The translations under genes and the position numbers were made by a program. The notes under the pieces were generated by a model that ran no database searches, was not told the origin of the DNA, and saw only the letters and a program-made list of their open reading frames with translations. Below are positions 28,066-35,571 of a stretch of 64,000 nt of DNA, piece by piece. This stretch comes from Desulfomonile tiedjei. Lineage in GTDB: Bacteria > Desulfobacterota > Desulfomonilia > Desulfomonilales > Desulfomonilaceae. How positions within the stretch are numbered: position 1 is the stretch's first letter; every line of letters starts with the position of its first letter. The stretch lies in the NCBI GenBank assembly GCA_016212925.1, contig JACRDF010000003.1, positions 124,001 through 188,000 on the forward strand. The letters are read 5' to 3'.

Positions 28066-29195
28066 GAAACCGCCACAGTCTGATGAAAAGAGTCTCTTTC
28101 GGCAGGGATGAACCCCGCGTCGACGATGAGTCCTTCCAGGTCTGCGCGTGTCAGGCCCGTAGAGGTGGTGGCTCCCGCCTCATGCGTAATGTTCTCGCTC
28201 ACAACGGTTCCTTCCAAGTCGTCGGCGCCGAAATACAATGCTGTCTGCGCCATCTTGAGCCCGAGCATGACCCAATAAGCCTTAATGTGAGCGAAATTGT
28301 CGAGAATCAGCCTGGCAGCGGCAATGAGCTTAAGAATCTCCACCCCTGTGGGGCCGGGCAAATGGGCAAGCTCGGTGTTTTGCGAGTGAAAGGCAAGAGG
28401 AATGAAGGCCCTAAATCCTCCAGTGTCGTCCTGTTGGGCCCGCAGACGCAGGAGATGCTCGATCCGCTCAGTTGGGGTCTCGATATGTCCAAAGAGCATT
28501 GTTGCGTTAGTCCCGATCCCGAGTCTGTGAGCCGTCGCGTGAACGCCCAGCCACGTCTCCGCGGAGATTTTTGACGGGAAAAGAGCTTGCCTCACCCGCT
28601 CCGAAAACACCTCGGCTCCTCCTCCCGGCAGCGCGCTGAGACCCGCATCTTTCAACCTGGTCAGACAATCTTTCCATGACATTCCGGCCTTGCTCGCAAT
28701 ATGGTCGATCTCCACAGCAGTGAAAGCCTTGAGATGCGCGTGAGGCGCCGCGGATTTTACGGCTGCAAGCAGTTCGATATAGTACGAGAAATCCGGCTCC
28801 GGGTTAACGGCCCCTACGACGTGCACCTCTTTCAGTTCCGACGGGGACGACGCGGAAATCCTGGTCGCCGCTTCCTCGGGGCTCAACAGATATCCGTCGG
28901 GCGAGGCCGCGGCCCGGCGAAACGCACAAAATCTGCAGCCGTTGGAACAGATGTTGGTGTAGTTCAGATGATGGTTGATCACGTAGAAGGCTCGATCGCC
29001 GAATCTGGCTTGCCTCACTCCATAGGCGAGGGCCCCAAGCCCAAGCAGATCGGTTGTCTCCAGGCACGCGAGTCCGTCAGCCAGGTCAAGGCGCTCAGAG
29101 GCTGACAGTTTCCGAGCAACTTCGACAAGGGCCGGGTCAGCGATGCGGGGGTTGTTTTGGCGCATAACTCCATCAGTATATGACCGTTGGGTCAT
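28062..29195 (-). CDS. mqnE: Aminodeoxyfutalosine synthase, radical SAM
   Basis: MqnE adds an adenosyl radical to the chorismate-derived enol ether to give 6-amino-6-deoxyfutalosine. The cluster motif is CSNGCRFC, preceded by FYVINHHLNYTN. VHVVGAVNPEPDFSYY, LPGGGAEVF, NATMLFGHIETPTERI and FGADDLEGTVV are family-specific. The frame is open to 29318. I prefer the ATG at 29195 with AGGA four bases upstream; the ATG at 29165 is also possible and would put the palindrome 29181-29194 in the leader. It is the first gene of the menaquinone operon. Confidence 0.92.
   Translation of the reverse strand: MTQRSYTDGVMRQNNPRIADPALVEVARKLSASERLDLADGLACLETTDLLGLGALAYGVRQARFGDRAFYVINHHLNYTNICSNGCRFCAFRRAAASPDGYLLSPEEAATRISASSPSELKEVHVVGAVNPEPDFSYYIELLAAVKSAAPHAHLKAFTAVEIDHIASKAGMSWKDCLTRLKDAGLSALPGGGAEVFSERVRQALFPSKISAETWLGVHATAHRLGIGTNATMLFGHIETPTERIEHLLRLRAQQDDTGGFRAFIPLAFHSQNTELAHLPGPTGVEILKLIAAARLILDNFAHIKAYWVMLGLKMAQTALYFGADDLEGTVVSENITHEAGATTSTGLTRADLEGLIVDAGFIPAERDSFHQTVAVS
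29181..29194. promoter_or_regulatory. Operator-like palindrome TGACC-N4-GGTCA, mqnE side
   Basis: TGACCGTTGGGTCA has perfect five-base arms, flanked by TATA on one side and TTGTA on the other. It sits at the mqnE start region, just downstream of a TACAAT -10-like hexamer on the minus strand. The same arms and N4 spacing recur at 29238-29251. Such palindromes are typical of TetR-family operators. Confidence 0.55.
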
Positions 29196-29227
29196 TGTAT
29201 CCTGGCTCCAACACAGGGATATCTTAC

Positions 29228-29256
29228 TTGACATAAATGACCACCTGGTCAATATT
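29228..29256 (+). promoter_or_regulatory. aroB' promoter with operator between -35 and -10
   Basis: TTGACA (29228-29233), exactly 17 bases, then AATATT (29251-29256). The spacer holds TGACCACCTGGTCA (29238-29251), identical in arms and spacing to the palindrome at 29181. An operator filling the spacer is a standard repressor arrangement. Transcription would start near 29263, giving a leader of about 50 bases to the ATG at 29312. Confidence 0.6.
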
Positions 29257-29311
29257 AAACGGCGAAAACACTGCTGGCAAGTCTTTTGTTGGAAAAGGAA
29301 AAGATCTTCAA

Positions 29312-30295
29312 ATGGCAAAGCAGTTCTGGGTCAGATTGTCCCAATGGAATGAAGCCGCAGCGCAAGCAGCGCTAGAGGCTGATGCCGACGCGGTTTGGCC
29401 GCCTGAGGGATTTCATGTCGAGGCCCGAAAGATCGACGGCCTGCGGGTTGCCGGTAAACAAGGCGACCTTGATTTCGAGATCATCAGCTTGGGCTCTGCT
29501 GCTGATGTTGACCGGGCAGCGGAACTGGCCCGTTCGGGCCGGCTGGTGGTAGTGGATTGTCCTAATTGGCGGCTTATCCCCTGGGAGAACCTTGTGGGAT
29601 CCGGCCAGGTTCTCGCCCTGGTAAAGACAAGGGTGGAAGCGGAGCAAGCTTTGACAGCCCTGGAATCAGGGCTTTCCGGAGTGGTGCTGGAGTCTGACGA
29701 CCCACTGGAAATCGGGGCGGTGGGGGAGCTGATTCGCCGGATCGAATGGGACCTGGAGTTACTTCCTGCTCGGATCACGAGCGTGGAGCCGGTAGGGGTA
29801 GGCGAGCGCGCGTGCGTGGACGTAGCAGGCTTATTCACGCACGGTGAAGGTCTGTTGGTCGGCGACAAGGCAGCGGCTCTGTTCCTGGTCGCGGCAGAGA
29901 CCGCGGAAAACCCTTTTGTGGCCAGCCGACCTTTCAGGGTTAATGCGGGCGGGCTCCATCATTACATTCTGTGCCCGGACGGAAAAACCGGTTATTTATC
30001 GGAATTACGTGGCGGGGTCTCTGTCCTGGCCGTAGACCCAACCGGCCGAGCCAGGACCGTGGTAGCCGGCCGAATAAAGATCGAGCGTCGGCCCCTGATA
30101 CGAGTGGTAGCCGACCGCGCAGGTATTGAAGCCTCGGTCTTGCTTCAAAATGCCGAGACAGTGTGCCTGGTCCAGTCCAACGGTGAGCCGATCTCCGTGA
30201 CCGCCCTGGAATCCGGCCATGAGGTGCTGGTCCATCCGGGGTCAACCGCTCGACATCTCGGCAAGGGAATCGAGGAATGGCTGCTGGAAAAGTAA
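29312..30295 (+). CDS. 3-dehydroquinate synthase II (AroB'-type)
   Basis: The archaeal-type enzyme oxidatively deaminates and cyclises the AroA' product to 3-dehydroquinate, using NAD, and bypasses DAHP. Family landmarks are KQFWVRLSQWNE at the start, SVEPVGVGERACVDVAGLF, GEGLLVGD, FRVNAGGLHHYIL, TGYLSELRGGVSVL and EWLLEK at the end. The start at 29312 gives 327 residues, near the usual size; the frame is open upstream to 29237, but that would place the operator inside the gene. With the aldolase at 24256 it forms the AroA'-AroB' pair. Confidence 0.9.
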   Translation: MAKQFWVRLSQWNEAAAQAALEADADAVWPPEGFHVEARKIDGLRVAGKQGDLDFEIISLGSAADVDRAAELARSGRLVVVDCPNWRLIPWENLVGSGQVLALVKTRVEAEQALTALESGLSGVVLESDDPLEIGAVGELIRRIEWDLELLPARITSVEPVGVGERACVDVAGLFTHGEGLLVGDKAAALFLVAAETAENPFVASRPFRVNAGGLHHYILCPDGKTGYLSELRGGVSVLAVDPTGRARTVVAGRIKIERRPLIRVVADRAGIEASVLLQNAETVCLVQSNGEPISVTALESGHEVLVHPGSTARHLGKGIEEWLLEK

Positions 30296-30470
30296 TTGGC
30301 TGCCTGTAGAATTCTTGCCTTAGCCGCCACCTGTTTCGTGCTATGCTGCCTCCGTCTGTCTTCGGACGAGTCGTCGCTGTCAGGGCCGTTCTTGGCCGGA
30401 AAGGCCCACTCAAGCTCAAAGACTCGAACCGCCGGCATAAGGCCCAATTACAATGGTTGTCGGAGGCAAC

Positions 30471-31187
30471 GTGAAACAAGACGATAAATATTGCGCGATA
30501 TCACAAGAGGTGTTCGATTTATTTCCCGGGTACGTACGAGGAGTTGTGGTAGCTCAGGGGCTCACCAACGGCGAATCCCCCGAAGAACTAGGATCATTGC
30601 TGCGTTCCGCGGAGGATTCCGTACGCCAGGCGCTGAATCTGGAAAAGCTGGCCGAACATCCTCGGATGGCATCCTGGCGGGAGGCTTATCGTGCGTTCGG
30701 CGCCAAGCCGAGCAAGTTCCGACCCTCAATTGAAGCCATGGTTCGGCGAGTCTTGAAAAATGACAAGATTCCGTCAATCAATGCACTGGTTGATATAGGA
30801 AACGTGGTTTCCTTGAACCATCTTGTCCCTGCCGGAGGCCATGCCATTGACGTCCTGACCCAGGATATGTCGCTCCGCGCGGCAACCGGTGATGAAGAAT
30901 TTGTACCCCTGGACTCGGACCAGGCGGAAAACCCTTTGCCGGGGGAGATCATCTTTGTGGAAGGCAAGACCGTGCTGACTCGACGGTGGACGTGGCGCCA
31001 AGCCAAACATACTTTGGTGGTACCCTCGACCACGGCGATCGAGGTCAACGTCGACGGTCTGCCACCCGTTCCGATAGCCGAGGTCGAGGAAGCCTGCCAA
31101 GAGATCATGGAACTGATAAAAAGGTTTTGCGGCGGATCGGCCCGCTTTGGCATGCTCACAGCGGAAAGCCCTAAAATAAGGTTGTAA
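30471..31187 (+). CDS. B3/4 (PheT editing-like) domain protein
   Basis: The protein is a free-standing B3/B4 domain, the fold that edits Tyr-tRNA(Phe) in phenylalanyl-tRNA synthetase beta chains. Signatures include WREAYRAFGAKPSKFRPSIEA, IPSINALVDIGNVVSL and PAGGHAIDVL, with EIIFVEGKTVLTRRWTWRQ downstream. The GTG at 30471, with GGAGG four bases upstream, looks better than the ATG at 30453. It may be co-transcribed with aroB' 175 bases upstream. Free-standing members could deacylate mischarged tRNA, but this is not established. Confidence 0.82.
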   Translation: MKQDDKYCAISQEVFDLFPGYVRGVVVAQGLTNGESPEELGSLLRSAEDSVRQALNLEKLAEHPRMASWREAYRAFGAKPSKFRPSIEAMVRRVLKNDKIPSINALVDIGNVVSLNHLVPAGGHAIDVLTQDMSLRAATGDEEFVPLDSDQAENPLPGEIIFVEGKTVLTRRWTWRQAKHTLVVPSTTAIEVNVDGLPPVPIAEVEEACQEIMELIKRFCGGSARFGMLTAESPKIRL

Positions 31188-31207
31188 AGACATAACATGC
31201 GAGGCCG

Positions 31208-31435
31208 GTGACTGCCATGCCGGTAACGGTAGCAAAGGAAATCTTCCGAGCCATTACGCGCGTTCGGGATAACGGACGGTGCAACATGATGGACTGGCGG
31301 TGTGTGTATTCAGTGCTTTCGGAGTTGGGTGAAGACGAGGCGGCCGATTGGCTGGAGTCCAACGTGGGCGCATACATACGAGGACTCTCACAGGGCTTCG
31401 CAGTCAGTGAAGGCTACAAGGGCTTGCTTCACTGA
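31208..31435 (+). CDS. Small protein resembling DUF5049
   Basis: The 75-residue product reads VAKEIFRAITRVRDNGRCNM then MDWRCVYSVLSELGEDEAAD, which is close in pattern to DUF5049 proteins (REIxxAIxxVRDSGxTNMxDxxxV) often found in phages and plasmids. No function is known. It lies 20 bases after the B3/4 gene, so it probably rides on the same transcript. Start GTG 31208 or ATG 31217. A stem-loop 45 bases downstream ends the unit. Confidence 0.6.
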   Translation: MTAMPVTVAKEIFRAITRVRDNGRCNMMDWRCVYSVLSELGEDEAADWLESNVGAYIRGLSQGFAVSEGYKGLLH

Positions 31436-31479
31436 AAAGGCCGGAGGGCCTGACAATAGCTAATTTTTGGTTTTCGGGA

Positions 31480-31515
31480 GGCGCAAGAACACCCTCCGGA
31501 GAGTGGTCTTGCGCC
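31480..31515 (+). terminator. Stem-loop between convergent genes
   Basis: GGCGCAAGAACAC and GTGGTCTTGCGCC form a 13-bp stem with one mismatch, followed on the plus strand by CTATATTTTA. It serves the DUF5049-like gene and perhaps the converging RRM gene. Confidence 0.6.
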
Positions 31516-31545
31516 CTATATTTTACGGCTAGAGGCCGGGAGTGG

Positions 31546-31869
31546 CTACCAGCGAGATCTTCCTCTATCTCCTCTGTCTCCCCTGTCTCCTCCTCTGTCT
31601 CTGCGGCCCGCTCCACCAGTATTTCTTGGACGCGCTTCGTTAACCTTCAGGGTTCGGCCATTGAAATCTTTGGAATCCAGTTCCTCTATGGCGCGAAGTC
31701 CTTCCTCCCGGTTCGGCATTTGGACAAATCCGAATCCTCGCGAGCGGCCCGTGAATTGGTCGGTAATGATCTTGGCGGATTCCACCTCACCGTAGGTCTC
31801 AAATAGACTTTTTAATCCGCCCTCGTCGGCATTGAAAGAAAGATTCCCGACGTAAATACTGATACTCAT
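31546..31869 (-). CDS. RRM-type RNA-binding protein
   Basis: The product has a single RNA-recognition motif with RNP2 IYVGNL (residues 5-10) and RNP1 RGFGFVQM (about 44-51), then a basic Arg/Gly/Asp tail (GGAGRRDRGGDRGDRGDRGR) from about residue 85. This matches the short Rbp-type RRM proteins of cyanobacteria and Deltaproteobacteria. In cyanobacteria such proteins are linked to cold adaptation; here that is inference. A strong AAGGAG site lies seven bases before the ATG. Confidence 0.92.
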   Translation of the reverse strand: MSISIYVGNLSFNADEGGLKSLFETYGEVESAKIITDQFTGRSRGFGFVQMPNREEGLRAIEELDSKDFNGRTLKVNEARPRNTGGAGRRDRGGDRGDRGDRGRSRW

Positions 31870-32412
31870 TCTCTAGCTCCTTTGGATCAGGCGCCTCTAC
31901 CATCTCGGGGACGCCTTTGAAGTGATGAACAAGGGCTCTTTGTGAACGGGGATAAACCGGCTGAAGCTTACAGGAGGGTAATCCACGACACGGGCGCCTA
32001 TGTCCTGGCATCTTAATCCTTGTGTATAACGCCCGTCGTCCTTAAAAGAGGTCTACTGGAGAAACACAGGTTAAGCTTGCTACCACAGTATATGTCCGGC
32101 AAGGGGGCCGGTCAAGCGAATTTTGTGCTGTTTAGTGCCGCGGAAAGGCCGGGAATATAGCAGCATCCCATTTGACGTGAGGACGCGTAGAGAGAGCCGA
32201 TATGCGAGCGAACGATCCGGCGAAAACGCGGGATGCCCTTACCGAACCTTCTCTCTCGTCTTCGCTGCAACCCGCCGCGGAGCGCGAAATTTCCTTCCCG
32301 GAAGAAGGTCGCCGTTCGAGCCGATGGTTTCGCATCACGACGAATAAGGTTGACAACCTGTCAAGCAGTCTGTAGTTGTCCTGACCATCAAGTTCATCCT
32401 GGTGATCAAGTG
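31870..32412. other. Intergenic, nothing recognised
   Basis: The promoter of the RRM gene must lie at the left end. Otherwise there are only short frames of noise-like composition and no repeat or terminator that I can support. Confidence 0.4.
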
Positions 32413-32562
32413 ATGGAAACTTGGGAAAACCTCTCCACATGGTCGCTTGCACTTACTGTGGTAGTGGTTTTCCTTCTGGTAATTTGGGACCCCCTCCATC
32501 ACAAATATCAAAGCTGGAAATTGAAGCGAGCGTTCAGGCTCAGAGACAAAGCAGATCGGTGA
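32413..32562 (+). CDS. Possible small single-span membrane protein (49 aa)
   Basis: METWENLSTWSLALTVVVVF begins a product with one hydrophobic helix (residues about 10-24), then WDPLHHKY and a strongly basic tail (KLKRAFRLRDKADR), a common layout for N-out/C-in small membrane proteins. The ribosome site is poor (GGTGATCAAGTG). No family is recognised. I include it because the positive-inside pattern is unlikely by chance. Confidence 0.35.
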   Translation: METWENLSTWSLALTVVVVFLLVIWDPLHHKYQSWKLKRAFRLRDKADR

Positions 32563-32837
32563 CAACCTGCCCCCACACGATCATCCTTGGCATTAAGCAT
32601 TATTGTTAGTCGTTACGAGAATTGGGCTACTGTCGGCAAGTCTTACCTTCAGGTATGTTTTTGAATTAGTTCATACCTTCGCGTACCCGAAGCGCGTCGG
32701 AACCTTTGCGATCCGATTCAAAGTGAGGGCTTCTACAGCCTTTTGTAGTAACATTTTGCCATCTTGGCATGTGCCTTGCTTCACACTAACCAGCAACGTT
32801 AGGGCCATCGTCAACTTTAATTTTCCTCTCGTAAACC

Positions 32838-32862
32838 GCCCCGGCTGAAAGAATGCCGGGGC
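32838..32862 (-). terminator. Stem-loop downstream of the homocysteine operon
   Basis: GCCCCGGC and GCCGGGGC form a perfect 8-bp stem around a 9-base loop, 58 bases past the NIL-ferredoxin stop codon. No T-run follows on the minus strand, so it may be a processing or Rho-linked structure. Nothing else is seen in 32563-32919. Confidence 0.4.
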
Positions 32863-32919
32863 ACTCCCCCACCTTTCAGTTTCAGACCGTCTGACGTTGC
32901 GCTCACAGGGTCTGCAAAA

Positions 32920-33363
32920 TCAGCCGGCGGTACGCCCTTCCGCAAATGGATCGAAAAGAGTTATGTCCTTCATGGCTCCAAATGGGCAAACCAAGCCGCA
33001 CATGCCGCACGCGACGCATTTTTCGACGTCGAAGGCCACCTTCATTTCAGGCGGAAGAACCACCAAAGCGCCTGTAGGGCACAAGCCTGTGCACGCTCCG
33101 CAATGCACGCATAGTTCTTCTTCTCTCCACACCTTGTCTGAAAGACGCTCCACTACGACCTGTTGATCTTCGAGGAACTTGACGCCTTTTTCAATAAGGT
33201 CGGCGTCTCCGCGTAGTTCGAGAAGAATGCGACCTTCCCGTCGGGGCAGTATCTTTGCCTCGAGTATGTTGAACACAAGGTCAAAGTCCTTCGCAAGTCG
33301 GTAAATTACCGGCTTGTACATTATGTTTGACTTGAATATCAGTAGCACGTTTCTTGAAGCCAT
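32920..33363 (-). CDS. NIL-domain ferredoxin of the homocysteine pathway
   Basis: An N-terminal NIL domain (about residues 5-77) is joined to two 4Fe-4S motifs: CVHCGACTGLCP (Cys85, 88, 91, 95) and CVACGMCGLVCP (Cys116, 119, 122, 126). The family partner in methanogens (MA1822-like) and sulfate reducers works with DUF39 proteins in making homocysteine from aspartate semialdehyde and sulfide, presumably supplying electrons. The ATG at 33363, with GAGGTG upstream, gives 147 residues. Third gene of the operon with UPF0280 and DUF39. Confidence 0.87.
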   Translation of the reverse strand: MASRNVLLIFKSNIMYKPVIYRLAKDFDLVFNILEAKILPRREGRILLELRGDADLIEKGVKFLEDQQVVVERLSDKVWREEELCVHCGACTGLCPTGALVVLPPEMKVAFDVEKCVACGMCGLVCPFGAMKDITLFDPFAEGRTAG

Positions 33364-33465
33364 TATCACACCTCATCTTTCTGGTGTATTAAGTACGAAT
33401 TCGTGTTTGATCGAGGACGTTGCCCGAAGGTTTTTCCAGGCAAAAGGTTTCCTTCGCCAATTCAC

Positions 33466-34203
33466 CTACAGCGGCACCAACTCGATTTCTCCCAGGGCCG
33501 CCATTTTCTCTCCGATTATCGCCAGCGCTCCATCCACTCCGGGAACCTTCATCGCCCATTCAACCGCCCGTTGCAGATCGGACGGGCCTTGTATCCTATT
33601 TCCAAGCCCGCTTGCCACCGCATCGGCCAGGGAAACTTCCCTGGAGATTATGGTCGCACAGTCTGCTACGCCAAAGCTCATCGAAGGCCCGACAGTGCCG
33701 GAAGATGTGCATACGCCCAGCGGGATAGGTGTCGGTTCCAGCCTGAGTCCCACCCGATTGTTGAACGGGGAATTGCCCGCGAACAGCCCCACGACAACCG
33801 GCTGCGAAACCATCACAAATATGTCGCCTCCGTTCTCTACAATCACTTCAGGCGACCTTTGCAGAAGGCCTCTGCCGACAAAATCGGCCACCGCGCCGGC
33901 CACAGCGGCCATGGGCCCGGTGCCGGCCTTCTTGCCTGCCCTGATCATAAGCAGGGGCACGGCCGCGTCGCCCGGGTCTTCCTCGATAGGTTCGAGGTTC
34001 TTGAGGAATTCCGGCCTGCGAGCTATTGCAGCCTCAATCTGGCCTCGACAGCGCCGTATCAGATCCTCTGTTTCCTGTTTCAGCACCGAGTGCGCTTTGA
34101 CGTAGAGGTCTGAGGTTTCCACCGCCGCGTGGAAAGTCTTGAACCGGCCGGCATCGCCGAAATCCCTGTAAGTGCGAGGCTCATATAGGGTTGGAGCCGC
34201 CAT
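33466..34203 (-). CDS. UPF0280 (COG2122) family protein
   Basis: The 245-residue product matches UPF0280, an ApbE-like fold. Family wording includes YEPRTYRDF, MAAVAGAVADFVGRGLL, IVENGGDIFV, GVCTSSGTVGPSMSFG and ADCATI. The archaeal homologue MA1715 was reported to help sulfide assimilation in Methanosarcina. Here it sits between the DUF39 and NIL-ferredoxin genes, three bases after the DUF39 stop, which supports the same role. It lacks a signal peptide, so it is unlike flavin-transferring ApbE. Confidence 0.87.
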   Translation of the reverse strand: MAAPTLYEPRTYRDFGDAGRFKTFHAAVETSDLYVKAHSVLKQETEDLIRRCRGQIEAAIARRPEFLKNLEPIEEDPGDAAVPLLMIRAGKKAGTGPMAAVAGAVADFVGRGLLQRSPEVIVENGGDIFVMVSQPVVVGLFAGNSPFNNRVGLRLEPTPIPLGVCTSSGTVGPSMSFGVADCATIISREVSLADAVASGLGNRIQGPSDLQRAVEWAMKVPGVDGALAIIGEKMAALGEIELVPL

Positions 34204-34206
34204 ATC

Positions 34207-35397
34207 TCAGTCTTTAAATCCCTGGAAAGGCGCAGACGGAAGCGTCTCCTGAGGCTCCCCTAGCAGGAATAGTCCCGAACCAATCCACTCTTTGAGGGTC
34301 TTTGCGATTTCCAGCGCAGCCGAGTAGCTTGAAAGAGGCGCGGTGGGGATCTTCTTGCTGTCGAACGTTATCTCACCGCTCCTGAGCTGAGCGTAGGTAA
34401 CGTAATCCATCGCCTGGCCGCCTCCTTCAGGATAGCTTGAGCCATAGTCCACCACCGGGACCATTATTTCGGCATCGGACACTGATGTGAATCTTGCCAT
34501 TTCTTCGTTCAAGATGGGAATTGGAATGCCGATTCCCACGTTCAGCGAACAGCCGTACCCGGTTAGAGACGCGCCTCTAAGGAATTTTGACGACATGCCC
34601 TTGAGGTCTCCTCTCACCGAGATTGTGCCTGCTCCTCCCATAACCACGCCGTTTTCAGACCTCGGAACCGAGGGGTTGTGCTGGGTCCCGGCCCCAATGA
34701 CGTAGCCGATGCCTCCGCCGAGGAAAATCCTCGTTCCGATGCCGATCGTCTTGTACAGCGGGTCATTGAGCAAAGGGCTGAGCTGACCGGAAGTGGAGAA
34801 ATTCGCGTTCATGCACTCGGGCCTCAGGATACCCATGTAGGTGTATATGGTTTTCTTAGATAGATTAATGGCGCAATTATAATTCTGGTATGCATTCCTG
34901 GGGTCTAGGAGCACCGCGTCGGGGAAGTCGGACAGGGTCATGTCCCGCTCGAGAGTGCGGCGAGGATAGCAGTCCGTGCCGTAGGACTCGGCTTTTAGTC
35001 GCACGGTTCGGCCCGCGACCAGATCTTCGATCACGTGGCCACCGCCGTACCTGAAACGGCCCGGGAAGACCTTGTTCAGCGGGTCATCTTCCCGGGTTTG
35101 GGTCGCGCCGATGTAGCAGTCCACCGCCGCGATCCCGGCATAAGCCTCGACGCCGTTGAGCCACATTTTGCTGGCCCTGATCCTGGGCTTAGTGTGACCG
35201 AAATTGAGGAAAGCCCCTGACGAGCACATGATCCCGAATGTCCCCGTGGTAACAACGTCAACTTTCCGTGCCGCTTCAACCGGGCCGTTCTCCTTTGTTA
35301 TTCCTATCATTTCTTCCGCGGTGACAACCACCGCCTTGCCTTGCTTAATCTTTTCATTAATTTCAGCGAAAGTTTTATTCACCTGGAACTGTGACAT
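34207..35397 (-). CDS. DUF39/HcyBio homocysteine biosynthesis protein
   Basis: This is a full DUF39 protein without the C-terminal CBS domains of the methanogen form. The conserved cysteine region TFGIMCSSGAFLNFGH (Cys58) is a likely persulfide site, and YGTDCYPRRTL holds another Cys. LGGGIGYVIGAGTQHNP, GVVMGGAGTISVRGDLKGM and GVGIGIPIP-like stretches are family landmarks. It probably takes sulfide and aspartate semialdehyde to homocysteine with the two downstream genes. It heads the operon, and GGGAGG lies near the ATG. Confidence 0.88.
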   Translation of the reverse strand: MSQFQVNKTFAEINEKIKQGKAVVVTAEEMIGITKENGPVEAARKVDVVTTGTFGIMCSSGAFLNFGHTKPRIRASKMWLNGVEAYAGIAAVDCYIGATQTREDDPLNKVFPGRFRYGGGHVIEDLVAGRTVRLKAESYGTDCYPRRTLERDMTLSDFPDAVLLDPRNAYQNYNCAINLSKKTIYTYMGILRPECMNANFSTSGQLSPLLNDPLYKTIGIGTRIFLGGGIGYVIGAGTQHNPSVPRSENGVVMGGAGTISVRGDLKGMSSKFLRGASLTGYGCSLNVGIGIPIPILNEEMARFTSVSDAEIMVPVVDYGSSYPEGGGQAMDYVTYAQLRSGEITFDSKKIPTAPLSSYSAALEIAKTLKEWIGSGLFLLGEPQETLPSAPFQGFKD

Positions 35398-35423
35398 TGC
35401 AAAACCTCCCGGTACCTGCTTTG

Positions 35424-35462
35424 CTCAAAGGGATCATAAGGAAAAACCTTATCCTTTTTGAG
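35424..35462 (-). promoter_or_regulatory. Leader hairpin before the homocysteine operon
   Basis: Read on the minus strand, CTCAAA...TTTGAG enclose an inner ATAAGG-TTTTT-CCTTAT stem, about 27 bases upstream of the DUF39 start. It does not match the SAM-I or SAM-II riboswitch cores that I know. It could be a leader control element or an RNA-stability hairpin. Confidence 0.35.
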
Positions 35463-35571
35463 TTAATTGGTCAAGAATCTTGCCCGATCCTGGAGCAGGT
35501 TAAATAGCTTGCACCAGAGTGACAGAATTGCTTTTCATTATCAATGTTCCTGAAAGATTCACGAAAGGGGC

